A stretch of 64,000 nt of DNA from Streptomyces pacificus (GTDB taxonomy: Bacteria > Actinomycetota > Actinomycetes > Streptomycetales > Streptomycetaceae): the NCBI RefSeq assembly GCF_011766325.1, contig NZ_BLLG01000003.1, positions 124,001-188,000 of the forward strand, in the 5' to 3' direction. The notes below the pieces were generated by a model. It made no database searches and was not told the origin of the DNA. It saw only the letters and a program-made list of their open reading frames with translations. The position numbers and the translations under genes were made by a program. Positions 27,500-36,562 of this stretch are shown here, piece by piece (positions within the stretch are counted from its first letter, which is position 1; each line of letters begins with the position of its first letter).

Positions 27500-27531
27500 G
27501 CCGGGCTCCGGAGGGTCCCCCGGAGCCCGGC
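27500..27531 (-). terminator. pepA terminator hairpin (in 363-bp pepA-lpdA spacer)
   Basis: GCCGGGCTCCGG (27500-27511) pairs with CCGGAGCCCGGC (27520-27531) around an 8-nt loop, 10 bp after the pepA stop. The remainder of the 27178-27540 spacer holds no gene; it must contain the lpdA promoter, which I cannot pinpoint. Confidence 0.7.
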
Positions 27532-27540
27532 CCGCCGCGG

Positions 27541-29058
27541 TCAGCCCAGGTCGCCGTCGGCGGCGCGCTCGGCCAGCCTGACCAGGGTGCGGACCGCGGA
27601 GCCGGTGCCGCCCTTGGGCGTGTAGCCGAACGGCGCGCCCTCGTGGAAGGCGGGCCCCGCGATGTCCAGGTGGGCCCAGGTGATGCCCTCGCCGACGAAC
27701 TCCTTCAGGAACAGGCCGGCGACCAGCCCGCCGCCCATCCGGTCGCCCATGTTCGCGAGGTCGGCGGTCGGTGAGTCCATGCCCTTGCGCAGGTCCCCGG
27801 GCAGCGGCATCGGCCAGGAGTCCTCACCCGCCTCCTCGGCGGTCTCGTGGAGCGCGGCGCGGAACGCGTCGTCGTTGGCCATGATCCCGAAGCGCCGGTG
27901 CCCCAGCGCCAGGACCATCGCGCCGGTCAGCGTCGCCACGTCCACGATCGCGTCCGGGCTCTCCTCCGACGCCTTGGCGATGGCGTCCGCCAGCACCAGG
28001 CGGCCCTCCGCGTCGGTGTTGAGCACCTCGACCGTCTTGCCGCTGTACATCCGCAGCACATCGCCGGGACGGGTGGCGGTGCCGGACGGCATGTTCTCGG
28101 CCAGGGCCAGCCAGCCGGTGAGGTTCACCCGCAGTCCGAGCCGGGCGGCGGCGACGACGGCGGCGAACACGGCGGCGGCACCGCTCATGTCGCACTTCAT
28201 GGTCTCGTTGTGGCCGGCCGGCTTGAGCGAGATGCCGCCGGAGTCGTAGGTGATGCCCTTGCCGACGAGGGCGAGGGACTTCTCCGCCTCCGGATGCGTG
28301 TATGCCACCTTCACCAGGCGCGGGCCGCGGGCCGCTCCCTGGCCGACACCGAGGATGCCGCCGAAGCCGCCCTTGACGAGCGCCTTCTCGTCCCACACCT
28401 GCACCTTGAGGCCGTGCTCCTTGCCGGCGGCGGTGGCGACGGCGGCGAACGACTCGGGGTAGAGGTCGTTCGGCGGTGTGTTGACCAGGTCGCGCGCGCG
28501 GTTCATCTCCTCGGCCACCGCGACGGCCCGCCCGGCGGCCTCCTTGAAGGCCTTGTCGCGCGGCTTGGTGCCCAGCAGGGCCACCTCGGCCAGCGGCTTC
28601 TTGCCGTTGCCCGCGTCCTGGTAGGCGGTGAAGGAGTACGCGCCCAGCAGCGCCCCCTCCGCGACCGCCTGGGCGTCCCCGGCGTCCCCGACCGGCAGGG
28701 CGAACGCCGCCTTCTTCGAGCCGGCCAGCGCGCGGGCCGCGGAGCCGGCGGCGCGGCGCAGCGTCTCGGCCGGGTACGCGCCGTCCTCCTCCGGGGCGGC
28801 GCCGAGCCCGACCGCGATGACCAGGGGGGCCTTCAGGCCCGACGGCGCGGGGAGCTTGGTCACCTCGCCCTCGGCACCGGAGGCGCCGAGCGTCTCGAGG
28901 ACCGCGGCGAGCTTCCCGTCGAACGCCGCGTCCACGGCCTCGGCGCCGACTGCGACGACGGGGCCCTTGGCCCCCTTGGCGCCCTTGGCGACGCCGACGA
29001 CGACGGCGTCGGCGCGCAGCGTCGCCGCGCCGGCAGTGCTGAGAGTGAGAGCAGTCAC
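27541..29058 (-). CDS. pepA: Leucyl aminopeptidase, M17 family
   Basis: A 505-residue cytosolic metallo-aminopeptidase releasing N-terminal residues from peptides. The M17 signature NTDAEGRLVLAD is present. So are the metal/catalytic segment VGKGITYDSGGISLKPAGHN and GAMVLALGHRRFGIM of the C-terminal catalytic domain. The N-terminal part is a typical Ala/Gly-rich macro-like domain. GTG 29058 is the start. Its promoter shares a 401-bp spacer with the divergent exopolysaccharide-type genes. Confidence 0.95.
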   Translation of the reverse strand: MTALTLSTAGAATLRADAVVVGVAKGAKGAKGPVVAVGAEAVDAAFDGKLAAVLETLGASGAEGEVTKLPAPSGLKAPLVIAVGLGAAPEEDGAYPAETLRRAAGSAARALAGSKKAAFALPVGDAGDAQAVAEGALLGAYSFTAYQDAGNGKKPLAEVALLGTKPRDKAFKEAAGRAVAVAEEMNRARDLVNTPPNDLYPESFAAVATAAGKEHGLKVQVWDEKALVKGGFGGILGVGQGAARGPRLVKVAYTHPEAEKSLALVGKGITYDSGGISLKPAGHNETMKCDMSGAAAVFAAVVAAARLGLRVNLTGWLALAENMPSGTATRPGDVLRMYSGKTVEVLNTDAEGRLVLADAIAKASEESPDAIVDVATLTGAMVLALGHRRFGIMANDDAFRAALHETAEEAGEDSWPMPLPGDLRKGMDSPTADLANMGDRMGGGLVAGLFLKEFVGEGITWAHLDIAGPAFHEGAPFGYTPKGGTGSAVRTLVRLAERAADGDLG

Positions 29059-29459
29059 GGTGGTGAAATCTCGCTTCCGTTGAGTTTCCTGGGCCGAAGA
29101 GGTGGGTCGGCCGCCCGGCGCATCGTAAGTCGGGCGGGTCGGCGCGCCGTCACGAGCCTACGCGCGCCCGCGATGTTCGCTCGGGTCGACGGGGATTCAC
29201 TCGTCCGTGGTCACTCCGACCGGTTTTCCACCGCAACGCCGATTCCTGGTTCACACTCGGGCCGGAGACGCAAGGGAGCGACGGCTGCTTTGCACGATCT
29301 CCACATTTCGTCCACGGCGTCTTCGCGGAGGCGGAGCAGCAGTGGATTCAGCGGTGGATCCCGTAAGGGATCAACAGGGGTCGGCAGCTGCTCGGCAGCG
29401 GGTCGGCGGCTGATCAACAGCGGATCAACAGCGGATCAACAAGGGGTGGGGGAAACACC
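29059..29459. other. Divergent promoter region, pepA / deacetylase-like gene
   Basis: A 401-bp spacer between divergent genes. The 29205-29330 part is clearly richer in A+T than the surroundings and should hold promoters. Near 29400-29440 the unit GGATCAACAGC recurs (about three copies: 29412, 29423, partial before). It leads into the ribosome-binding stretch AAGGGGTGGGGGAA before the start at 29460. No gene is seen. Confidence 0.5.
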
Positions 29460-31619
29460 ATGGCATCCGTGTTCGCCGGGAGATCCGGCGCAGGCACGAT
29501 CCCGGGCGGATCGACGCAGTCGACGAAGGCGCCGGCCCGGCGCCGTACCCGCGGGGGAGCGGCCCGCCGGGGGGCCGGCCGACGGCGCGGGCTCGGCGCC
29601 GCGGTGGTCGCGCTCACCGCGTCGGCGCTGCTCGCGGCGGCGCTGCCCGGGGCCCCGGCCGCGGCCGCCGACCCGGTGCCGCGGATCGATCTGAAGGTCC
29701 TCGTCGTCGACGACGGCGGGTCGGCGGTCGCCGCCGTCACCTCCGAGCTGCGCGGCACCGGCGTCCCGTACCGCGTGCTGGACCTCGCGGACCCGGACCG
29801 GCCGAGGATCGACGCCGCGTTCCTGAGCGACACCGCGGCCGGCCGGCCGCGCGCCAAGTACCAGGGGGTGGTGCTGCCGAACGAGGCACCGTTCGGCACG
29901 GGCTCCGCGGGGGCCGCCGAGCAGGCCGCACTCGTCGCGTACGAGCAGCGGTTCGGCGTCCGCCAGGTCGACGCCTACACCTGGGCCCACCCGGGGGTGG
30001 GGCTCGACTACCCCAGCGAGGGCGGCTGGTCCGGCACGCTCGACGGCGCGGCCGCCGAGGTGACCGCCGCGGGCCGGTCCGGGCCGTTCGGCTACCTCGA
30101 AGGCGCCCTGACCTTCGAGGACAACGCGCCGTCCATCAGTGAGAGCTACGGCTATCTCGCCCGCCCCCGCGAGGGCTTCACCAGCTATGTCGACGCTCCC
30201 GTGCCGGGAGGTGAGGGCCGCGGCAGCCTCCTCGGGGAGTACGCCCACGACGGGCGCCGCGAGCTCGTCGTCACCTTCGCCTACAACCAGCACCAGCGGC
30301 AGTTCCGGCTGCTGGCGCGAGGTATCGTCGACTGGCTCACCCAGGGCGTCCACCTCGGCCAGAGCCGGAACTACTTCTCGGTCCACGTGGACGACGTCTT
30401 CGCGTCCGACGCCCGCTGGGACAGCGAGCGCAACTGCACCCCCGGCGACATCGACTGCGCCGGCGGTGCGGGCGGGCAGGTCCCGGACATCCGGATGACC
30501 GCCGCCGACGCGCAGTACGCCGCCCAGTGGCAGCGCACCAGCGGCCTCACCCTCGACATGGTCTACAACGCGGGCGCGGCCGAGGAGTGGAAGGCGGAGA
30601 ACGGCGGCACGGACGCCCTCACCGCGCAACTGCTCGCCGACCGGGCCGAGTACCGCTGGGTCAACCACACCTGGAGCCACCCGTTCCTCGGCTGCGTCCA
30701 GGACGTCTCCGTCGTGCCCTGGCAGTGCTCCAAGGACGCGTCGGGCGCCACCCGCTGGATGAGCCGCGCCGAGATCTCCGCGCAGATCCGCGACAACCAC
30801 GACTGGGCGGTGGAGGAGGGCCTCCCGGTCGACCGCAGCGAACTCGTCACCGGAGAGCACTCGGGGCTGAAGACGCTTCCGCAGCAGCCGGTGGACAACC
30901 CCAACCTGGCCCCCGCCCTCGCCGAGGGCGGCGTCAAGTGGATCGCGAGCGACAACTCCCGCGAGCCTCAGCAGCGGCCCGTGGGCGGCGCCGTCACCGT
31001 GCCCCGCCATCCGATGAACGTGTACTACAACGTGGGCACGGCGGCCGAGATGGCCGACGAGTACAACTGGATCTACACCTCGCGGGCCGACGGCGGAAGC
31101 GGTGTCTGCGAGACCGACCCGGCCTCCACCTGCCTGGACGAGCCCCTCGACGTGGCCACGGGATACGGGACGCACATCGTCCCGCAGGAGGCCGGGATCG
31201 CCTTCGGGCACATCGTCGCCAACGACCCGCGCCCGCACTACGTGCACCAGTCCAACCTGGCCGAGGAGCGGCTCCTCTACCCCGTCCTCGACCGGATCCT
31301 CGCCGACTACGAGGCGACGTTCGCCGACAACACGCCCCTCGTCACCCCGCGCCACCGCGACGCCGGCACGGAACTGGGCCGCCGCGCCGAGTGGCAGTCG
31401 GCCCTGGACGCAGACCAGGTCACGGCCTTCCGGATCGGCGCCACCGTCATCGTCCAGGCACCCGGCGGAGTCCTGGTCCCCGTCACCGCGCCCGAGGGCA
31501 CCCGCAAGCAGCACCTGCTCGGCACAAGCGCCTTCGGCACCGCCTACGCGGGGCAGCGCTCGGCCTGGACCCAGCCGGAGCTGCTCCAGTCCGCCGTCAC
31601 CCTGCGGCTGCCCTCCTGA
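29460..31619 (+). CDS. Secreted NodB/PelA-deacetylase-like protein
   Basis: A 719-residue exported protein. An unusually long, very basic N-region (RRRTRGGAARRGAGRRRG) precedes a hydrophobic core and an APAAAADP cleavage-type site near residue 70. The N-terminal part (IDLKVLVVDDGGSAVAAVTS) resembles a GATase/flavodoxin-like fold. The C-terminal part carries NodB-type metal residues: the Asp pair in FSVHVDDVF and the HxxxH of VNHTWSHP. This order is like the deacetylase portion of PelA. It is the first gene of a plus-strand set with a PelF-like glycosyltransferase, a membrane protein and a GH114 hydrolase, so deacetylation of an exported amino-sugar polymer is the likely role (inference). Confidence 0.7.
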   Translation: MASVFAGRSGAGTIPGGSTQSTKAPARRRTRGGAARRGAGRRRGLGAAVVALTASALLAAALPGAPAAAADPVPRIDLKVLVVDDGGSAVAAVTSELRGTGVPYRVLDLADPDRPRIDAAFLSDTAAGRPRAKYQGVVLPNEAPFGTGSAGAAEQAALVAYEQRFGVRQVDAYTWAHPGVGLDYPSEGGWSGTLDGAAAEVTAAGRSGPFGYLEGALTFEDNAPSISESYGYLARPREGFTSYVDAPVPGGEGRGSLLGEYAHDGRRELVVTFAYNQHQRQFRLLARGIVDWLTQGVHLGQSRNYFSVHVDDVFASDARWDSERNCTPGDIDCAGGAGGQVPDIRMTAADAQYAAQWQRTSGLTLDMVYNAGAAEEWKAENGGTDALTAQLLADRAEYRWVNHTWSHPFLGCVQDVSVVPWQCSKDASGATRWMSRAEISAQIRDNHDWAVEEGLPVDRSELVTGEHSGLKTLPQQPVDNPNLAPALAEGGVKWIASDNSREPQQRPVGGAVTVPRHPMNVYYNVGTAAEMADEYNWIYTSRADGGSGVCETDPASTCLDEPLDVATGYGTHIVPQEAGIAFGHIVANDPRPHYVHQSNLAEERLLYPVLDRILADYEATFADNTPLVTPRHRDAGTELGRRAEWQSALDADQVTAFRIGATVIVQAPGGVLVPVTAPEGTRKQHLLGTSAFGTAYAGQRSAWTQPELLQSAVTLRLPS

Positions 31620-31785
31620 CCTGGCCGCCCGGCCACCCGATGCGTACCCCGGCCCCCGCGGCCGGGTACGCAGGGGCCGGGCGCCCGCGCTGTCCACGCG
31701 CGCTGTCCACCCGCCGCGCCCGCGCCACCACCCCGTGCCCCGGTACCGCGCGCCCACCCCCGTATGCCCAGGAGAACTCAAGCCG

Positions 31786-33426
31786 ATGAGCCAGGGGCTC
31801 CATGTCACCATGCTCACCGAAGGCACCTACCCGCATGTCCACGGCGGCGTCAGCACCTGGTGCGACCAACTGGTCCGGGGCATGCCCGAGGTCCGTTTCA
31901 CCGTCGTCTCCCTCACCGGCAGCGGCCGTGAACCCGTCACCTGGGAGCTGCCGCCGAACGTCCGCCGCCACACCCCCGTGCCCCTGTGGGGACCGCGGCC
32001 GGGCCGGCGGCACACTCCCCGCCGCGCTGCCGTCCGCCGCCGTTTCCTCCACACCTTCGAGCGGTTCCTGCTGTCGCTGCTCGACCCGGACGCGCACGCC
32101 GACTTCGGCCCCGCGCTCGACGGGCTGGCCGACGAGGCGCGCGCGGGCCGTCTCGCCGCCGCACTGCGGACCGAGACCGCGGTCCGCACCCTGATGCGCC
32201 TGTGGCGGCGGCCGGCACTGCCCACCGCCGCCGCCGAACCCACCGTCCACGACGCCCTGACCGCCGTCGACCTGCTGGAGCACGCGCTGCGCCCGCTGGC
32301 GGTGCGCATTCCCGAGGACAGCGTCGCGCACGCCGTCAGCAGCGGGCTGGCCACCCTGCCCGCGCTCGCCGCACAGCGGTCGGACGGGGTGCCGTTCCTC
32401 CTCACCGAGCACGGCATCTATCTGCGCGAGCGCTATCTCGGCTACCGCACCGAGGCGCAGCGCTGGCCGGTCAAGGCACTGATGCTCGGCTTCTACCGGG
32501 AGCTGAACACCCTCGGCTACGAACGCGCCGACCTGATCACCCCGTGCAACCGCTACAACCGCCGCTGGGAGGAGCGCGGCGGCGCCCTCCCGGACAAGAT
32601 CCGCACGGTCTACAACGGCGTCGACCCGCTGGCCTTCCCGCACGCCGGGGCCGAACCGTCCGAGCCCACCCTCAGCTGGGCCGGCCGGATCGACCCGATC
32701 AAGGACCTGGTGACACTGATCCGGGCCTTCGCCCTGGCCCGCGCCGAGCTTCCGGCGCTGCGGCTGAGACTGTTCGGCGGCGCGCCGGCCGGGTGCGAGG
32801 AGTACGCCACCGGGCTGGAGAAGCTCGCCGCCGAACTGGGCGTCGCCGACGGGGTGTCCTGGGAGGGCCGGATCAGCGACGTGGCACGCGCCTACGCCGC
32901 CGGCCATGTGGTGATGCTCTCCAGCATCAGCGAGGGCTTCCCCTTCTCGATCATCGAGGCGATGTCCTGCGGGCGCACCACGGTGTCCACCGACGTGGGC
33001 GGGGTGCGCGAGGCCGTCGGCGACACCGGTCTGGTGGTCCCGCCGCGAGAGCCCGAGGCGCTGGCCGCCGCGGCCCTGGAACTGCTCCGCGACGACGTGC
33101 GCCGCGCCGAACTGGGCCGCCGCGCCCGGCAGCGGGTCGTCGACCTCTTCACCCTGCGGCGTTCGGTGGACGCCTTCCTGCAGATCTACCGGGAACTCGC
33201 CGGGACGCCGGGCACGGTGTACGACCCGCCCGCCGTCGAGACGGTCGCCGACTGGACGCGCGAACTGAGGGATCCCTGGTACCAGGAGCACACGGCCTGG
33301 GGGCACCACTGGTCCGAACCCGCCGGACCCGCCGGACCCACCCCGACGTGTGAGCCCTATGGGCCCTGTGAACCCGGTGAGCCCGGCGGAGCCGGCGGAC
33401 CGGCGGTCCACGGGGGTGTCAGATGA
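31786..33426 (+). CDS. PelF-like GT4-family glycosyltransferase
   Basis: A 546-residue cytoplasmic glycosyltransferase of GT4 type. The N-terminus TEGTYPHVHGGVSTWCDQLV is the characteristic opening of PelF-like enzymes. A middle acceptor-side block (TEHGIYLRERYLGY) and the donor-binding domain follow: VYNGVDPLAF, WAGRIDPIKD, then the E-x7-E motif in SISEGFPFSIIEAMSCGRTT and the GGVREAVGD loop. PelF uses UDP-activated N-acetylhexosamine; the donor here is inferred. ATG 31786 has AGGAGAA about ten bases upstream. The 3' end overlaps the membrane-protein gene (ATGA at 33423). Confidence 0.85.
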   Translation: MSQGLHVTMLTEGTYPHVHGGVSTWCDQLVRGMPEVRFTVVSLTGSGREPVTWELPPNVRRHTPVPLWGPRPGRRHTPRRAAVRRRFLHTFERFLLSLLDPDAHADFGPALDGLADEARAGRLAAALRTETAVRTLMRLWRRPALPTAAAEPTVHDALTAVDLLEHALRPLAVRIPEDSVAHAVSSGLATLPALAAQRSDGVPFLLTEHGIYLRERYLGYRTEAQRWPVKALMLGFYRELNTLGYERADLITPCNRYNRRWEERGGALPDKIRTVYNGVDPLAFPHAGAEPSEPTLSWAGRIDPIKDLVTLIRAFALARAELPALRLRLFGGAPAGCEEYATGLEKLAAELGVADGVSWEGRISDVARAYAAGHVVMLSSISEGFPFSIIEAMSCGRTTVSTDVGGVREAVGDTGLVVPPREPEALAAAALELLRDDVRRAELGRRARQRVVDLFTLRRSVDAFLQIYRELAGTPGTVYDPPAVETVADWTRELRDPWYQEHTAWGHHWSEPAGPAGPTPTCEPYGPCEPGEPGGAGGPAVHGGVR

Positions 33427-34859
33427 GCGGCTCGCCGCGGCTGGCGGACCCGGGCACGGACGCACGGGACGACGGCCTGACGACGGCGCCGGAGGGGGGC
33501 CCGTCCCCCAGCCTGGCGGGGGCCGACCCGGTAGGTGAACTGGCCGGTCGGCTTGACGACTTCGTGGCAGCGGCCGTCCACCCCGACGAGGTGGCGGCGC
33601 TGCTGGAGTCCGACGGGCTGACGGACGAGCAGATACGCCGGCGCTACGGACACGACGACTCGTTCGCCCTGGCGGAGGACCTGTACGCCCGCGTCGAGCG
33701 GCGCTTCCCGCGCGCCGGCGACCCGCCGCCCGGCCCGGGGAGCCCGGCGCTCCTCGGCTGCCTGCTGCGGGGCCTGCTGTTCACCCTCCCCGGGCTGGGC
33801 CACGTCCTGGCGGCGCCCCTCCTCGAGGGCGGAGCCGCCGCCCACGCCCCGCTGCTGGCGGCCGCGTTGGCCGGCTGGGCCTGGAACCAGGCCCTCGCCC
33901 ACCGCGCGTACACCTGGCTGGGACTCGGCGACCGCGCCGCGGCGGCCCGGGCCCTGCTGAGGGGCGCGCCGGTGGGGGTGGCCCTCGGCACGGCCGCCGC
34001 AGCGGCCGTCGCGCCCGCCGCCTCCGCCGCCTCCGATCGGGGCCCGGCGCTGCTGTTCGCCGCGGGCCAGTCGCTCTACCTGGCCGCGGCGACGGTGCTG
34101 CTGGTCCTCGGCCGGGAGCGGGTCCTGCTGCCGGTCCTGCTGCCGCTGGTGGGCGGGGCGCTGCACACGGCGCTGCACCCCATGCCCGGCTGGGCGTACC
34201 TCGTGCTCCCCCTGGCCTCCGTCACCGCGGCCGCGGTCCTCGCGGTGGGCGCGGCCGCCGGGATGCTCCGGTCGGCGGACCCCGGCGGCCGGACCCGGCA
34301 CAGGCACCGGGGCGCGGCGCCGAGCGGCCTCGGCGGTTCCGTCCCGTACGGGCTGTTCGGGCTCGGCTCCGGGATCCTGGTACTCCATGTGGCCCTGGAG
34401 GCACCGCCGTTCGCGGTCGCCCTCACCCTCGGCATGGGACCGGCGGAGTGGCTGCTCCACCGGTTCCGGGCGGACAGCCTCGCCGGGCTGCGGGCCTGCA
34501 CCTCCCCGCGCGCCTTCCGGATCTCGGTCGCCGCGGCGCTGCTGCGTTCCCTCGCCGGGTACCTGGGCATCCTGCCGGCGCTGATGGCCGCGGCCCTGCT
34601 GCTGTGGCCCGGCGGCGGGGCCGGCCGCCCCGACGCGGCCGCGACGGCCGGCGCGCTGCTGCTCGGTGCGGCGCTGTGGACCGGTCTGCTGCTCCAGGCG
34701 TTCGGGGCGGTGCGGAGCCCGGCCGCGGTGTGCTGCCTCGCCGCGCTCGTCCCGCTCCTCCTGCCCGGTTCGGGGCCGCTGCTCGCTCCGGCGGCCGCGT
34801 CCTCAAGTCTCGTCCTGCTGGTCTGTGCTCAGCTGGGCCGGATCACCGCACATCGCTGA
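33423..34859 (+). CDS. Polytopic membrane protein of the Pel-like locus
   Basis: A 478-residue protein. The first ~110 residues are soluble and acidic, with a helical [20 protein letters not shown] segment. The rest is a chain of about ten to twelve Ala/Leu/Gly-rich membrane helices with few polar loops (a His/Arg-rich loop [10 protein letters not shown] at about 300). It lacks the GIGFELR-like start of known PelG, so it is not an obvious homologue. It holds the place of pelG after pelF, is coupled to the glycosyltransferase by a 4-bp overlap, and could be the export partner (inference). GC-rich helices make family assignment by eye unreliable. Confidence 0.7.
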   Translation: MSGSPRLADPGTDARDDGLTTAPEGGPSPSLAGADPVGELAGRLDDFVAAAVHPDEVAALLESDGLTDEQIRRRYGHDDSFALAEDLYARVERRFPRAGDPPPGPGSPALLGCLLRGLLFTLPGLGHVLAAPLLEGGAAAHAPLLAAALAGWAWNQALAHRAYTWLGLGDRAAAARALLRGAPVGVALGTAAAAAVAPAASAASDRGPALLFAAGQSLYLAAATVLLVLGRERVLLPVLLPLVGGALHTALHPMPGWAYLVLPLASVTAAAVLAVGAAAGMLRSADPGGRTRHRHRGAAPSGLGGSVPYGLFGLGSGILVLHVALEAPPFAVALTLGMGPAEWLLHRFRADSLAGLRACTSPRAFRISVAAALLRSLAGYLGILPALMAAALLLWPGGGAGRPDAAATAGALLLGAALWTGLLLQAFGAVRSPAAVCCLAALVPLLLPGSGPLLAPAAASSSLVLLVCAQLGRITAHR

Positions 34860-34872
34860 GGGAGCCGCGGAC

Positions 34873-35676
34873 ATGAGCCTGTCGCCCCGGACACGGAGCC
34901 TGCTGCTGCCGCTGGTGGCCCTGGTGCTGCTGGCCGGCTGCACCTGGGCCCCCGACGACTCCGCGCCCCCGCGCACCACCCGCTGGCGGCCGGGACCGGG
35001 GACCCCGTGGCAGTGGCAGCTCGGCGGCCGTCTGGACACGACCGTGGACGTCCCGGTGTACGACATCGACGGTTTCGAGCACCCGAGGTCCACGGTCGCC
35101 GACCTCCAGCGGCGCGGCCGCAAGGTGATCTGCTACCTGTCCACCGGCGCCTGGGAGGAGTTCCGCCCCGACGCGGACGAGTTCCCCGGGGAGCTGCTGG
35201 GCAAGGGCAACGGCTGGGAGGGGGAGCGCTGGCTCGACATCCGCCGCACGGACGTCCTGGAGCCGCTGATGGCCAGGCGCTTCGACATGTGCAGGGACAA
35301 GGGCTTCGACGCCGTCGAGCCCGACAACATGGACGGCTACGCCAACGACACCGGTTTCCCCCTCACCGCGGGCGACCAGCTCCGCTACAACCGGCTGATC
35401 GCCCGAATGGCCCATGAGCGGGGGCTCGCCGTCGGGCTGAAGAACGACCTCGACCAGATCCCGGCCCTCGTCGGCGACTTCGACTTCGCGGTCAACGAGC
35501 AGTGCGCCCAGTACGCGGAGTGCCAGGCGCTGACACCGTTCGTCGAGGCCGGCAAGGCCGTCTTCCACGTCGAGTACGAGCTGCCGACAAGCCGCTTCTG
35601 CCCCCGGTCGCGGCGGCTCGGGCTGAGCTCGATGCGCAAGCGCCCCGAGCTGGACGCCTGGCGCAGGCCCTGCTGA
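34873..35676 (+). CDS. GH114 endo-alpha-1,4-polygalactosaminidase-like lipoprotein
   Basis: A 267-residue lipoprotein: signal peptide with lipobox LLAGC (Cys about residue 24), then a TIM-barrel GH114 domain. Diagnostic segments are VYDIDGFEHP, VICYLSTGAWEEFRPD, GFDAVEPDNMDGYAND (with the likely catalytic acids), GLKNDLDQIP, EQCAQYAEC and VFHVEYE. Founding GH114 enzymes cleave alpha-1,4-linked galactosamine polymers, and PelA carries a related hydrolase domain. It follows the membrane-protein gene by 13 bp. With the deacetylase-like protein it would reconstitute both PelA activities on separate polypeptides (inference). Confidence 0.85.
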   Translation: MSLSPRTRSLLLPLVALVLLAGCTWAPDDSAPPRTTRWRPGPGTPWQWQLGGRLDTTVDVPVYDIDGFEHPRSTVADLQRRGRKVICYLSTGAWEEFRPDADEFPGELLGKGNGWEGERWLDIRRTDVLEPLMARRFDMCRDKGFDAVEPDNMDGYANDTGFPLTAGDQLRYNRLIARMAHERGLAVGLKNDLDQIPALVGDFDFAVNEQCAQYAECQALTPFVEAGKAVFHVEYELPTSRFCPRSRRLGLSSMRKRPELDAWRRPC

Positions 35677-35726
35677 GGCGGAGGGACCGCGGACCCCCGG
35701 CGCGCCGCACGGACGGGCAGCGGCTC

Positions 35727-36521
35727 CTACCCGAACCCGACGGCGAGCGCGATCAGCGCCGCCGTCGCGGCCGTCTCCGCGATCCCTCCGAACACATCGC
35801 CCGTGACCCCGCCGAAACGGCGTACGCAGTGCCGCAGCAGTAGTTCGGCGGCGAGTACCCCGGCGAGCACGGCCAGCGCGAGCCGCAGCGCCCCGTACCC
35901 GCCGAACAGCGCCCCCCAGGCGGCGAAGACGGCCGTGACCAGCAGTGCGACGGCCAGGGCCTGCCGCGCCGGCACGGTGGCTGCGACCATGGCGCCCAGC
36001 CCCTCGGGCCGTGCGGCCGGAACGCCGGGGCGGGCGGCGAGGGTGAGCGCGAGCCGGGCGGCGGCACCGGCGGCCGCAGCCGCCGTCGCCCCGTACTCCG
36101 CGCCGCGACCGTAGAGTCCGTAGAGCGCCGCGACCTGGGCCAGCAGGACGAACACCAGGGTGGTGACCCCGAACGGGCCGATGTCCGACCGCTTCATGAT
36201 CCGCAGGGCGTCCTCGGCCGGTCTGCCGCTGCCGAGCCCGTCGGCGGTGTCGGCGAGGCCGTCCAGGTGCAGACCGCGGGTCAGGACCGCGGGAACGGCG
36301 GCGGAGGCGACAGCGGCGAGCAGCGGACCGGCGCCCAGCAGCAGGAGCAGTCCGCCGGCCGCCCCCGCGCAGAGACCGACGGCGAGCCCGGCGACCGGGG
36401 CCCAGCGCATCCCCGCGCGCGCGGTGTCGCGGTCCCAGCGGGTCACGCGCACGGGCAGGACGGTGAGGGTGCCGAAGGCGAAGCGTATGCCCGCGAGACC
36501 GGGTTGGTGGTGGGAGCTCAC
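35727..36521 (-). CDS. cobS: Adenosylcobinamide-GDP ribazoletransferase
   Basis: A 264-residue integral membrane enzyme joining adenosylcobinamide-GDP to alpha-ribazole in the last part of B12 assembly. The family block AVPAVLTRGLHLDGLADTAD, with its metal-binding Asp and His, and the following DALRIMKRSDIGPFGVTTLV are unmistakable. Six to seven hydrophobic helices make up the rest. GTG 36521 gives the usual RFAFGTLTVLPV N-terminus; an ATG at 36557 would nearly touch the divergent gene. cobS, cobT and the cobU fusion are clustered on the minus strand. Confidence 0.92.
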   Translation of the reverse strand: MSSHHQPGLAGIRFAFGTLTVLPVRVTRWDRDTARAGMRWAPVAGLAVGLCAGAAGGLLLLLGAGPLLAAVASAAVPAVLTRGLHLDGLADTADGLGSGRPAEDALRIMKRSDIGPFGVTTLVFVLLAQVAALYGLYGRGAEYGATAAAAAGAAARLALTLAARPGVPAARPEGLGAMVAATVPARQALAVALLVTAVFAAWGALFGGYGALRLALAVLAGVLAAELLLRHCVRRFGGVTGDVFGGIAETAATAALIALAVGFG

Positions 36522-36562
36522 CGCGCGCAGCGTAGCCGGTACGCCGCGGCGGTACATTGCGC

